Assembly (NCBI GenBank): GCA_018350325.1
Contig: JAEVLN010000006.1
Coordinates: 1,263,193 to 1,327,192, forward strand
DNA: 64,000 nt
Reading direction: 5' to 3'
Source of the DNA: Globodera rostochiensis
Taxonomy: Eukaryota; Nematoda; Chromadorea; Rhabditida; Heteroderidae
Shown here: piece by piece, positions 9,076 to 18,865 of the stretch
Layout: every line of letters begins with the position of its first letter
Position numbering within the stretch: position 1 is the first letter of the stretch
Position numbers and translations under genes: made by a program
Notes under the pieces: generated by a model
Seen by the model: only the letters and a program-made list of their open reading frames with translations
The model's database searches: none
What the model was told of the DNA's origin: nothing

Positions 9076-12000
9076 TTATGCCCAACCAGCCATCTTAGAA
9101 TAATCTTCCGCTGATTGTGACGTTCCTGGCCCCCATTCATCGATCTGATCGCGCCAATTTCCGCGTCCTCCTCTTCCTGCTCCATTTCCGCGCCATTGTC
9201 CGCGTCCTCTCAGTCCGCCTCGCGTCTTCCAACGACTATCGTGTCCGAACCACGAATAGCCAAATGACTCATTTGCATTTCGCAAATAATTTTCCCCGTG
9301 AATTGCTCCTCTCTTCTCTCTCTTTTCCTTCAATCCGAAAAGTTTCTCTATCGATCGCATAGCCAATTGTGCTTCGTCCGCCGCCTGCGAGGCCTTTTCT
9401 CTAACATTTAGCAAACGATCAATTATTTCCTTCACTTCATTTGGATTTTGTTCGTGCTCGCTCTTCAAAAAGAGTTTCCTCTCTTCCCCTGGCGAATTTC
9501 CGAGTGCCGTCGGAAATGTCGGCGGTGTTCTGCCCAAAAACATTAACCGGTTTCTTTCTTCCATTTCATATTTCGGGATGTCCAATTCACTTTTGACTGT
9601 TTGCCATTTTCGTTTTTTTCCTTCTGGGGGTATGGAGTCCGCTTCTTTTTCCTTTATATCACTTTCGGCAGAGCGTATTTCATTCTTGATCAGTCGAGCG
9701 GCGTCCGTTGGTTTTTCTCCTTTTTTCGTGTGTTGCATTCTTTCGAATTCTGTTCTTGACTTTGATTTATTAAGCGTGGATTCCCAAAAACTTTTCGCTT
9801 CCACCTCAGCTCCCTTTGGTGGTGAATTAAAAAGCAATTCTTCATATTCAATATCCAAAATCACTTCATCCTCAATATTTTGGCTTCTTTTTTCAACTTC
9901 CTTTTGTGCAGCTGTCGTCATTCTCGTTTCATTTTCGGTCTCTTTCCGATCTTCTTTCTGTTCTGCTTTCTTTACTTCGTCGTTTTTGGCTCTCTTTTCG
10001 TTTTCCTTTTTCATTTTGGTCAGTTCACGTCGTAGTGCGTCGACTTCGTCAATCAATTTTTGCTGTGATGGATTGATTTCTTCTTTTTTCTCAATTATTG
10101 GCTGATTTTCGACCGATATTGTCTCTTCTCCGGCCTTCTTTTCCATCTTTTGGCGATCGGATGTGCTCATTCTGGAATCATTTTGATTTTTATTGCCATT
10201 AATTCGATTTTTAAGACCACTTTTCTTTATTTTATGTTTATTTGCACTTTGTTTCTTTTTGCTTTTCTCTGCACTTTCGTCATTTTCACTGTTCTTTTCC
10301 TCCGCTTTTTCCAGATTATCACACTTAATGAAATCCATATTATTTTGACCAGATATAACTACGCTTATGAATATGTGAGCACTATTTCCATTGTCCTCAA
10401 GACTTTCTTCCTGTTCTTTTTCTGACTCCATTTCCTTTTGTGTGATGGAGATTTCAGGGATTTGGTGTATTGAATAGTTTTGTTCTGTATTACCCCTCAA
10501 TGGCTCCCAGTAAGTTTCTTCAAATTCTTCCGTTCTGATTTCCCATCTTTCTCCTAATAATAACTGTGGGACAACTCCCAGGATAATTCGGTTTGACTCA
10601 TTAGATATAAAGATTTCAAAACTTTCGCCAAATAACCAAGCAGTAATATAACTCTCGCCATCAACATTTTCAGAAATTTCCCAATGTTCTTTGATAATAT
10701 TTTCCGGAATTAACGAAATTATGGGGATTGTCACCGTATTCGGCCAACTTGTATATACTAACACAATTTGTTCGTCGAGTAAAATTCGAGTTGTGGTACA
10801 TAAATTTTCAACTTCATTATTATTAAATGGTGGTATTATATATTCAAGTAAGTGTTCCTTTTCACTTTCTATGTTATTCCGTACAAATGCGACCATTGCT
10901 CCTTTTTTTTCTTCAGTGTTATTTTTAATTTCGAATTCTGTTACTGAATTTCTTTCCTTATTGTAATTTGTTGTATTTATTTGTTCATTTTTATCATTTA
11001 TTTCAGAGCTTTCGCTTAATTCTTCTGCTTCTTCTTGTTCCAAATTTATGTCTTCCACATATTTTTCGTAGCTCAAAGGTTCGTCTGATGGTCTTAAAGG
11101 TAATACGGCCGAGCCGTGGAAGGTTTTTACTTTTTCTTGGTGAACTTTTTTCAATTTTCCTTTGCCGTCTAACGACTGTAGGATAAGATTTCTTTTTTCT
11201 TTTTCAATGCCTACACATCGGAATGGTCCTGTCCAGCGCTGGTCGAATTTGTGCTTTAAAACTTCTTTCTTTAAGAGCACCAAATCCCCCACTTCAAATT
11301 CACGTTCCACAGCGTTCCTTTTTTGATCATTCATTTCTCTGTCTTTTTCTTGGGCACGGAGTATTTCCTCCTTTACCAATTTCCATGCCTTAGTGGCTTT
11401 TTCCGAGTGTTTTTTTGTATATACTGAAATGTCAGTACTGAAATCTTCTATTGATGGGAGCTTAAGTAATCTATCGGTTGGCATACGTGGATGGCGCAAA
11501 TGTAAAATGAAAAATGGTGATTGTTTTGTGGCCGTGTGGATAGATGAATTATATGCGAAAAGCGCGTGTGACAAAATTTCGTCCCAGTTATTGCCCTTTT
11601 CGTTTACTAGCTGGGATATTATGTTTGCCATTGTTCGCATTGAGCCTTCGGCCATGCCGTTTGCTTGTTGGTGGTAAGCGGTTGATGTTTGGTGCTCAAA
11701 TCCATATATTTTTGATAAATTATTGAATATTTCCGATGTGAACTGACGTCCTTGATCAGTTACTACGATTTCTGGTATTGAGTGTTGGTGAATGACAATT
11801 TCAACAAATGTTTCCGATACCATTTCTGCTCTTTGATTTGGAATTGCCTTAGCCATTACCCATTTTGAAAAACTGTCAATTGCCAAAAAAATGTAAACAT
11901 TTCCCCGATCAGTTTCTTTGAGTGGTCCCATCAAGTCACAGTGCACTCTCTGAAACGGTTCTTCCGTTGGTTTAATTGGTAAGCTTGGTGCGGATTTCGA

Positions 12001-15000
12001 TTGCCCAGGTTGAATTTTTCTCAACTGGCATGATTCACATGCTTCTACTAATAATCGCACATCTTCCTTCATTCCCGTCCAAAAGAATCGGTTTCTGATT
12101 TCCGGCCATGTTTTTTCAAATCCGAAATGGCCCTGGTTGTGAATCATGTCGAAAATTTCCTTCCTTATTTGGTACGGAATGATTAATTTTGGTTTTTCTG
12201 TATTTTCCTTTCCTTTTTGGTAATAAATTGCCCCATTAATTAGAATGTAGTCCTGGGACACATTTTTCCATTTTAGTACATTTTCCGGGTATTTACCGGT
12301 TTTTAAGATATAAAATATTTTAGCCAATTCTTTTACTTTCTTTTGGGCTTGGATTATATCTATGAGTATAATTTTCACTTTTGGTGTTTGAGTTTCGGTT
12401 GGATTTGATTCGTTGTCACTCGCATTATTTTTGGCACTCGAAATTTTATTGTGAAGTCCAATTTTGCATTTTGATTCCTTTTTTGCTTTCATAATTCGTT
12501 CGGATAAGTCTTCTACCTCGTCTTCATTCTCAATGCCTGGTATGTTGTACCTGGACAAAAAATCTGCGGCCACATTCTTTTTCCCGGGGCGATAAATTAT
12601 TTCCAAATCGAAGCTTTGCAACGTCATTTGATATTTTTCAAGCCTTCCCTTCAATTCTTTGGCTTTCATCATTCCGGTTAGGGCGCTACAATCGGTGATA
12701 ACTTTTGTGAGGCCTGAGCCTACAATATAAGGGGAGAATTCTTTTACGGCATATACCAATGCCAATGCTTCCCTTTCAATCGATGGGTAATTGGATTCGT
12801 GTCGGTTCAATGCTCTAGAGGCAAAGGCCACTGGGCCATCCTGCAACAATATTGCACCGATTGCACGTTTTGATGCATCACATTCAATCGTAAACGGTTT
12901 GCCAAACCGGGGGGATCTTAAAACCGGGGCTGATGTAAGCATTTTCTTGAGAGTTTGGAATGCCTCTTCCTGTTCTTTTCCCCAATTTTCTTTGATTTTC
13001 CCTTCGAATTTATCTTGAGTTAGGGTCTGTAATGGCCTTGCAATGTGCGCAAATCCTTTTATAAAGCGTCGAAAGTATGTGAGGGCGCCAAGGAGAGATT
13101 TTAATTCCGTTAATGATTTAGGGGCACTAAAATTTTGTACTACTTCAATTTGTTTCGGGTCCATTCGGACTCCTTTTTCGCTCAGTAAAAATCCCAGATA
13201 GCGGATTTCCGCCATTCCCCAATGGCATTTTTCAATTTTTAGCTTAAGTCCAACTTCTTTAAGCAGTCTCAAAAAATTTTCGATGTCTTTAAGATGGCTT
13301 TCCTCTGTTTCACTGCCAATAATTATGTCGTCCAAGTAAATTAACATAGCGGCTGTCAGCCTTCTTCGGATTGAGTTCATCACCCGTTGAAAGGTGTCCG
13401 GGGCCGCTGTCAAGCCAAATGGCATTGTTATAAATTCGAAAATGCCCAAATGTGAAATAAATGCCGTCTTTTCAATGTCTTCGATTGCCATGGGGATTTG
13501 CATGAATCCCTGTTGTAAGTCCATACAGGTATAGTACTTTTTTGAGCCCATTAGGTCCAAAAGTTCCTGTATGTTTGGTAGGTGGAAAACTCGTTTTTTT
13601 GTTATTTTATTTAGTGCCCGGTAATCAATGGCAAAACGCCATGATTTTTTGTCTGCTTTTGGGACCATTACAATTGGCGAGGCAAATTCAGACTCCGATT
13701 CTCTTATTATTTCTTGATCGAGCATTAGTTTTACCTGCTTCTCAATTTCTTTCTGTATTTCGGGCGGATACCGATATGGCCGTAAATGGAATGGTAAGGA
13801 ATCTGGGATCAGATCAATTTTGTGTACAATCGGACCATTATATTTTCCAATTTTTTCGTCATCGCCAACAAATGCGTCTGAGAATTCGTCTACCATTCTT
13901 TTGAGTTTTTGCTGGGTTGTTGACGTTAATTTAGTTCCTTCAAGATTTATTCTCTCCGATGGTTTTCTATTTTGTTTTTTTGTTGTTGGCAGTGCCGGCA
14001 AATTTTCATTCCAACGGGTTTCAGGTGGGATATAATCTTTTCCTGGTATTTCGTCGCCTGGTAGTGCATTTATTCTGACCTGCTCCAAGTCGGCCAAATG
14101 TGATTTTGCGTAAATTTTAATGGGCGCATTTCCGGCATTCATAATTTGCATCGTAACGCCTTTACTAGCACCTGGTGCTACCAACGTACGAGCGATAATG
14201 ACTCCTGGGTACTGATGTTTAGTCCCGTTAACAAGAAAATTTTGATTTTCCGGAAAGCTTTCTTCAATCTCTGCCATAACAACTGTTTCACTTCTTGGCT
14301 CAAGGATTTCGGTTTTGCTCATCATTACCCTTGGGGTTTTTGGACCCTCCGTTCCTATTACGGATACGATGTTTGTCCAAATTTTACCAATTCGCACTTT
14401 TCTTTCTCCCAAAGCAATGACGCCTTCCAGTTCCGTTAGTAATGGCAACCCAAAAAGTAATGGTCCGGGACAGTGTTTGTCCGGTGAAACTAATAATATG
14501 GCCTCCCATTCTCCGAAGTTTCTCGTTGTAGTCTCTTCAATTCGTATTTTTGCGTTTACTTTTCCCAAAATACGAATAGTTGAATCATTGGCTGCCGTTA
14601 AATTTGCGTTTTCTCCCAGTTCTATAATTTTTAATCCGGCTTTTCTCGCGGTGCTTTCTCGACAGTAAGATACGCTTGCGCATGAATCTACAAGTGCCGA
14701 AGTTAATAGTCCATTTAGGTGAACACGAATTATTGGCAGCCTTCTGGGGTCATTAGTAATTGTAGCAATTCTTCGCGGCGGGAGATAATCCAAAATATAG
14801 GCTTCTTGATCCAATGGGTCGGGTTCTGGTGCAGAAGGGACTGCTGCCACTCTGGTTTTTTGTCTTTTCATTCCGATAATTCCTCTAATCACTCGTGCTG
14901 CCACGGAACCTGCTCGAAAACCTGCAAAAATGATCACCCGGTATTTGATTCCAATGTAAACAATCAGCATCGTTAGTAGAATAATCGGGATTAATATTAA

Positions 15001-18000
15001 ACTCCAAGCGAGCCCTTTCAAACTATTCATTGCTTCCTTTGCTTTCTCGGGGATGCTCTTCATCATTTCCATCCAATCTCCGGTTTTTCCAAATACTACT
15101 CCGAGTGTTTCATTTGCTTCTTCTCGTATTAAACTAATAACATTGCTAATATTCGGTTTCTGCACGACTCTTAAAATCGCAGATGGTAAGATATTTATTT
15201 TGGAACGATATTCTATCATCGTTTCCTCCATTCTTATATTGTCGGATTTAAAAATTGCGCCTGCCTTTAGTACCAGTGGGTTTTGAACGTTTCGGTATTC
15301 GGTCCGAATTTTGTTAACATCTTCATTTAGTTTTTGGATTATTTCCTTTTGAGTTTCATTCCCGAACTTTTGCGATGTCTCCATTTCTGCACATTCTATC
15401 TTTTTCCCCAATATGCTTAAATCTCTCGTTCCAGGGCGAATAAAAAAAGTTGAATTTTCGACAAAAATAGGTGTCTCCTCATAACAATCCTCATCCATTC
15501 TTTTGTCCCAGAAAATTTTTTCCGGGGTGACTGGTACACAAAATCCAACTTCCAGGCCATTCCCTACCCATTTTGCAACTAAATCGTCACGGTTGAAAAT
15601 TTTCCGAATTCCCTCGTTTGGGTTGATTTGCAGAATTGCTTTGGCCAATTTCAGCTGAAAATTTGTATTCTCGCATGATTGTTTAAAAATTTGATCGTAT
15701 TCTCTTTTCCTAGCTTCGTTTAAACGATAAAGCGCATAATTCACACGGGTATTTAAATTTTTATTCTCTTGTCCCCCATCATTTCTCACTTTACTTTTTT
15801 CAACTTTTTCTAACCATCTCGCGTCAGGTGTAGTGACAGTCGTTCTCTTTGGTCTTTCCATTTCCAAAATGTCAACCTCTTCCTCCTCAACGTAAAGTAT
15901 TTCCTCCTCCTCATTAATCTCGTCGGATTCGGCTTCATTTTCTTCAAACTCTTGCTCCTCCTGTTCACTTTTTATTGCTTCTGAGTTGTTGATTAATTCT
16001 TTCTCTGTATTCTCAACATTGAATTTAAATGATTTTTGGACTTCCAGTATCGGGTGGACTTTTGGTTTAATCACGGAAATTTTAGCGGCTACCATTGGTT
16101 TTGTGCTTATAAATTTGGTTAAGTTTTGTGTATGTGGTTTGGCTGTTGTTGCCAGTTTAGGTGTTAAAATCGGATTTGTTTTTGGTGTGCTGATGTTTTC
16201 TGATTTGCTTGTTGTGGTCACTTTAGGTATTGTTGTCGGCATTTTTGGTTTTCGGGTGCTGGTGGCTATTTTTTGGGTTGGTTTGATTACTTTAGGTTCA
16301 GGAGTAGTCTGAATTTTTGTTGTTTTGGTTGCCATGACTTTTGTTGGGCTGGTGCTTGTGATCACTTTTGGAAATTGAGTGGTAGGTGGCGTACTCTTAG
16401 CCGGTGGCTTCCCTTCCGAAATGCCCTTTGACTTGTACAGTTGTTCTGTTCTGTCGGGTTTTAATTGGATTTGAGTGAAATGGGTTGGTTGTGCTTTTGT
16501 TTGTGGTGTTGTTACTTTAATTGTGTTTGTTGGCTCAATTTTTAAAATCGGCGATGGGGTTGTTGAAATTTTTGTGGTTGGCTTGGTTTGTGTGATGGTT
16601 TGAATAGTGGTGGAAATTTTTGTGGTTGGTTTCATTTGTGTGATGGGTTGCATAGTGGTAGACAGAATTGTCACCTTTGCAGGTGTTGGTGGTGTACTCC
16701 TTATTGCCGGTGGTATCGTGGTCGTTATGTTAACAATATTTTGTTTTTGAGTAGGGACCGTTTTTACCAAAGGAAATTTTTGTCCGGGTTTCTTTTTGGT
16801 CTGCCTTTCCTTTTTTGTCGGTTCCATTTTCACTATCACATCTCTTTTCGTTTTTTTCAAGGCGTTAATTACGATAAAAACGTCATTTGACATTTTATAT
16901 GCCTCTTCAGGGACCCCGATAATTCCTTCCCTGTCTTCGGGTTTATCTTTCTCAAAATAAAAAACACTCTGCTCACTTTCGACAATTATGGCATTTTCCG
17001 TGATTTCAGCCAAAAATTCTCCTACTGGCGAATGGGTTGCCCAATATATATCGTTGGGTTCGGGGATTTCCCAAATAAATGTTCTGCGTTGCCCTTCTTC
17101 CCATCCTTTGTAAGGATTTATTTTGTGACCGAACGAGGTAATTAAATAAAAATCAAGAATTCCTCCTTTGCCGACCTCAATAAAGTCGTTGACTGTGGTT
17201 TTACACAATTCGCCGGCCCAAGCATACGAAATTTTTTCCGGTTTTTCCGTTCCCCACAATTCTTCTCCCAATCTTTTCATTGACAAATCCATTTTTTCTT
17301 TGAATTTCCAGCATTCTTTATGACCTGTTCCTCGTACAATGCTTTCCTGGCTTTTCACCTCTTTCCATAGGAGAAGAAAACTTGTTGTGCATATTTTTGT
17401 TAATTTTTGGTAACAAACGTACACTGGAAACTGTTTTGGCAATCTTACTGGCAAAAATAGTGTCACTTTTCTTTCTGTTGCCTTTTGTTGTTTTTGAATG
17501 GTACATTCGGTAATGTTAGGCAAATTAATTGGGGTAGTGGGGACGCGGTTCGAGCATAATTGGTATTGTGCCTGAGCGTTTTCAAAGAAGAGACAAAAAA
17601 TCGTCGTAATTGTCAGAAATGTTAGGGTCGGAGTTGGCGAGCTTGATTTTCGGGTGGTATTTGTTCCTTCATTACCTACCATATTTATTCGATATCTTTG
17701 TCTCTCACTTCCTCTCCCTCTTTGGGGTGTCCGATTATACGGAATATTTCCTTGTTGTGGCCGAAATTCTCCATACCTCGGTGGGTGAGGTTGATGGAAA
17801 TGTCCATTAAAATTTCGTCTATGCCCAAGTGGGCAATTGTTTGAGTTTACCGGTCCAAATCCTCCAAAGTTCCTTTCTCTGTAATTTTGGTTACCTCTCC
17901 AGTAATTTCCTCGGCCATTTCCTCTGAAATTGCCTCTTCCTCGGTAATTTGAATTTCCTCTCCACACAGAATTTTCACTCTCTCGATTATTTATTTCATT

Positions 18001-18609
18001 TTTTGTTTTATTTTGCAATGAAATTGCGTTTATTTGGGCTTGCAGTTCAGCAATTTGGCTTTTCACTTCATCTCCCTTTTCCTCATTTTCCAGTTCTTCT
18101 TTTATCTGTAGGACTTTTTTTGTTTGTGCTATTGCTTCCGCAAGTGTTTTAGGTTTGTCCATGAAAAATAATTTCCGTTTCAGGTTCGTTGGCATCCCGT
18201 TTAAAAAGTAATGAATACTTTCATCTTCCCTTGCTTCTTTGGTATAATTTGGCGTCGGGGACGCTTGTTCCACCAATTCTCTGATCTTGTTGGCAAATTC
18301 CGTTACCGTTCCCCTGCCTAACGTTGCCTTTGCCAACATTTTCCGTGCCCAAACAGGGCCTTCTAGTTTCTTAGTCCTTTCCGTCATTTCGTCTGTTAGT
18401 TCTCGCCAAGTTTTCCGTTGGGCGTTTGGGATGTTTAAAAATATTTCTTTTGCTTCTCCTTCCAAAAATAATGGAAGAAAACGTACACAATCGGTAGGCA
18501 ACCAATTGGACGCTGTTGCAAGTATATTGAATTCCCTTAAAAAGGTGTGAAAATCACCTATCGCATCAAATTTCGGAATTTTTATTCCATGAGTAAATTT
18601 GTTGCGCCT
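9076..18609 (-). CDS. Gag / glycoprotein-like / Pol polyprotein
   Basis: The frame stays open for over 3,140 codons. Residues are counted from the first TTG at 18501, because no ATG begins the frame. 1-260: Gag, ending in an RGG-rich nucleic-acid-binding stretch with no CCHC knuckle. 290-310: hydrophobic signal-like segment (LTFLTITTIFCLFF, then AQAQ). 310-1160: cysteine-containing ectodomain-like region with a Thr/Pro/Lys mucin-like stretch (about 560-860) and a furin-type RPKR near 883. 1163-1186: membrane anchor. About 1255-1370: aspartic protease with LVDSCAS at its active site. 1520-1770: reverse transcriptase (YLDD near 1723). 1865-1990: RNase H. 2105-2300: integrase zinc finger and DDE core. 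2470-3141: extension with coiled coil, acidic/basic stretches and a second RGG box. Entry into the frame probably needs a -1 shift from ORF1. Confidence 0.9.
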   Translation of the reverse strand, partial: RRNKFTHGIKIPKFDAIGDFHTFLREFNILATASNWLPTDCVRFLPLFLEGEAKEIFLNIPNAQRKTWRELTDEMTERTKKLEGPVWARKMLAKATLGRGTVTEFANKIRELVEQASPTPNYTKEAREDESIHYFLNGMPTNLKRKLFFMDKPKTLAEAIAQTKKVLQIKEELENEEKGDEVKSQIAELQAQINAISLQNKTKNEINNRESENSVWRGNSNYRGRGNFRGNGRGNYWRGNQNYRERNFGGFGPVNSNNCPLGHRRNFNGHFHQPHPPRYGEFRPQQGNIPYNRTPQRGRGSERQRYRINMVGNEGTNTTRKSSSPTPTLTFLTITTIFCLFFENAQAQYQLCSNRVPTTPINLPNITECTIQKQQKATERKVTLFLPVRLPKQFPVYVCYQKLTKICTTSFLLLWKEVKSQESIVRGTGHKECWKFKEKMDLSMKRLGEELWGTEKPEKISYAWAGELCKTTVNDFIEVGKGGILDFYLITSFGHKINPYKGWEEGQRRTFIWEIPEPNDIYWATHSPVGEFLAEITENAIIVESEQSVFYFEKDKPEDREGIIGVPEEAYKMSNDVFIVINALKKTKRDVIVKMEPTKKERQTKKKPGQKFPLVKTVPTQKQNIVNITTTIPPAIRSTPPTPAKVTILSTTMQPITQMKPTTKISTTIQTITQTKPTTKISTTPSPILKIEPTNTIKVTTPQTKAQPTHFTQIQLKPDRTEQLYKSKGISEGKPPAKSTPPTTQFPKVITSTSPTKVMATKTTKIQTTPEPKVIKPTQKIATSTRKPKMPTTIPKVTTTSKSENISTPKTNPILTPKLATTAKPHTQNLTKFISTKPMVAAKISVIKPKVHPILEVQKSFKFNVENTEKELINNSEAIKSEQEEQEFEENEAESDEINEEEEILYVEEEEVDILEMERPKRTTVTTPDARWLEKVEKSKVRNDGGQENKNLNTRVNYALYRLNEARKREYDQIFKQSCENTNFQLKLAKAILQINPNEGIRKIFNRDDLVAKWVGNGLEVGFCVPVTPEKIFWDKRMDEDCYEETPIFVENSTFFIRPGTRDLSILGKKIECAEMETSQKFGNETQKEIIQKLNEDVNKIRTEYRNVQNPLVLKAGAIFKSDNIRMEETMIEYRSKINILPSAILRVVQKPNISNVISLIREEANETLGVVFGKTGDWMEMMKSIPEKAKEAMNSLKGLAWSLILIPIILLTMLIVYIGIKYRVIIFAGFRAGSVAARVIRGIIGMKRQKTRVAAVPSAPEPDPLDQEAYILDYLPPRRIATITNDPRRLPIIRVHLNGLLTSALVDSCASVSYCRESTARKAGLKIIELGENANLTAANDSTIRILGKVNAKIRIEETTTRNFGEWEAILLVSPDKHCPGPLLFGLPLLTELEGVIALGERKVRIGKIWTNIVSVIGTEGPKTPRVMMSKTEILEPRSETVVMAEIEESFPENQNFLVNGTKHQYPGVIIARTLVAPGASKGVTMQIMNAGNAPIKIYAKSHLADLEQVRINALPGDEIPGKDYIPPETRWNENLPALPTTKKQNRKPSERINLEGTKLTSTTQQKLKRMVDEFSDAFVGDDEKIGKYNGPIVHKIDLIPDSLPFHLRPYRYPPEIQKEIEKQVKLMLDQEIIRESESEFASPIVMVPKADKKSWRFAIDYRALNKITKKRVFHLPNIQELLDLMGSKKYYTCMDLQQGFMQIPMAIEDIEKTAFISHLGIFEFITMPFGLTAAPDTFQRVMNSIRRRLTAAMLIYLDDIIIGSETEESHLKDIENFLRLLKEVGLKLKIEKCHWGMAEIRYLGFLLSEKGVRMDPKQIEVVQNFSAPKSLTELKSLLGALTYFRRFIKGFAHIARPLQTLTQDKFEGKIKENWGKEQEEAFQTLKKMLTSAPVLRSPRFGKPFTIECDASKRAIGAILLQDGPVAFASRALNRHESNYPSIEREALALVYAVKEFSPYIVGSGLTKVITDCSALTGMMKAKELKGRLEKYQMTLQSFDLEIIYRPGKKNVAADFLSRYNIPGIENEDEVEDLSERIMKAKKESKCKIGLHNKISSAKNNASDNESNPTETQTPKVKIILIDIIQAQKKVKELAKIFYILKTGKYPENVLKWKNVSQDYILINGAIYYQKGKENTEKPKLIIPYQIRKEIFDMIHNQGHFGFEKTWPEIRNRFFWTGMKEDVRLLVEACESCQLRKIQPGQSKSAPSLPIKPTEEPFQRVHCDLMGPLKETDRGNVYIFLAIDSFSKWVMAKAIPNQRAEMVSETFVEIVIHQHSIPEIVVTDQGRQFTSEIFNNLSKIYGFEHQTSTAYHQQANGMAEGSMRTMANIISQLVNEKGNNWDEILSHALFAYNSSIHTATKQSPFFILHLRHPRMPTDRLLKLPSIEDFSTDISVYTKKHSEKATKAWKLVKEEILRAQEKDREMNDQKRNAVEREFEVGDLVLLKKEVLKHKFDQRWTGPFRCVGIEKEKRNLILQSLDGKGKLKKVHQEKVKTFHGSAVLPLRPSDEPLSYEKYVEDINLEQEEAEELSESSEINDKNEQINTTNYNKERNSVTEFEIKNNTEEKKGAMVAFVRNNIESEKEHLLEYIIPPFNNNEVENLCTTTRILLDEQIVLVYTSWPNTVTIPIISLIPENIIKEHWEISENVDGESYITAWLFGESFEIFISNESNRIILGVVPQLLLGERWEIRTEEFEETYWEPLRGNTEQNYSIHQIPEISITQKEMESEKEQEESLEDNGNSAHIFISVVISGQNNMDFIKCDNLEKAEEKNSENDESAEKSKKKQSANKHKIKKSGLKNRINGNKNQNDSRMSTSDRQKMEKKAGEETISVENQPIIEKKEEINPSQQKLIDEVDALRRELTKMKKENEKRAKNDEVKKAEQKEDRKETENETRMTTAAQKEVEKRSQNIEDEVILDIEYEELLFNSPPKGAEVEAKSFWESTLNKSKSRTEFERMQHTKKGEKPTDAARLIKNEIRSAESDIKEKEADSIPPEGKKRKWQTVKSELDIPKYEMEERNRLMFLGRTPPTFPTALGNSPGEERKLFLKSEHEQNPNEVKEIIDRLLNVREKASQAADEAQLAMRSIEKLFGLKEKREKRGAIHGENYLRNANESFGYSWFGHDSRWKTRGGLRGRGQWRGNGAGRGGRGNWRDQIDEWGPGTSQSAEDYSKMAGWA

Positions 18610-18692
18610 TTATTGGCCCATTTATCCTCTAAATCTTTCACTTTTTCTCGGAGCGCTGTGAATTTCGTTTCCAAATCCTCTGGGTCCGGCAT
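18582..18692 (-). CDS. ORF1, short Gag N-terminus ahead of a -1 frameshift
   Basis: This frame is open from about 18865. The first ATG is at 18692 (MPDPEDLETKFTALREKVKD) and the stop is at 18582-18584. The peptide is charged and probably a coiled coil. The frame carries the slippery heptamer A AAT TTA 12 bases before its stop. The -1 frame continues directly into the conserved Gag motif IPKFDAIGDFHTFLREF. The upstream open region has no ATG, so the true N-terminus may start here or come from a spliced leader exon that I cannot identify. Confidence 0.6.
   Translation of the reverse strand: MPDPEDLETKFTALREKVKDLEDKWANKGATNLLME
18594..18600 (-). promoter_or_regulatory. Candidate -1 ribosomal frameshift site (A AAT TTA)
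   Basis: Read in the ORF1 frame, the minus strand gives ACA AAT TTA, so the heptamer A AAT TTA matches X XXY YYZ. It is the slippery sequence known from the avian retrovirus gag-pol junction. Five bases downstream a small hairpin can form (GGAAT, loop AAAA, ATTCC). It lies within the short overlap of ORF1 and the long ORF (18582-18609). Confidence 0.65.
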
Positions 18693-18865
18693 TTTATTTG
18701 CCTGTGGTTTTTGTTTTTCTTTAATTAACTTTTTCCTTTCTCTTTCTGTGTTCCTTTCTTCCCTTTTTCGTTTACTTTCTTCTTTGCCCTCAAATCTTCT
18801 TGCCAAATATTCGGGGGTATGAGTCTGGTCAATTTTCTTTACTTTTGTTTGACCGTAATTTTAAT

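Noticed and set aside
9578..18152. Many plus-strand open frames of 60-175 codons
   Set aside because: They are antisense to the intact retrotransposon polyprotein, have no shared start context and have compositions that mirror it. Only the ORF at 19913-20308, outside the polyprotein, was kept.
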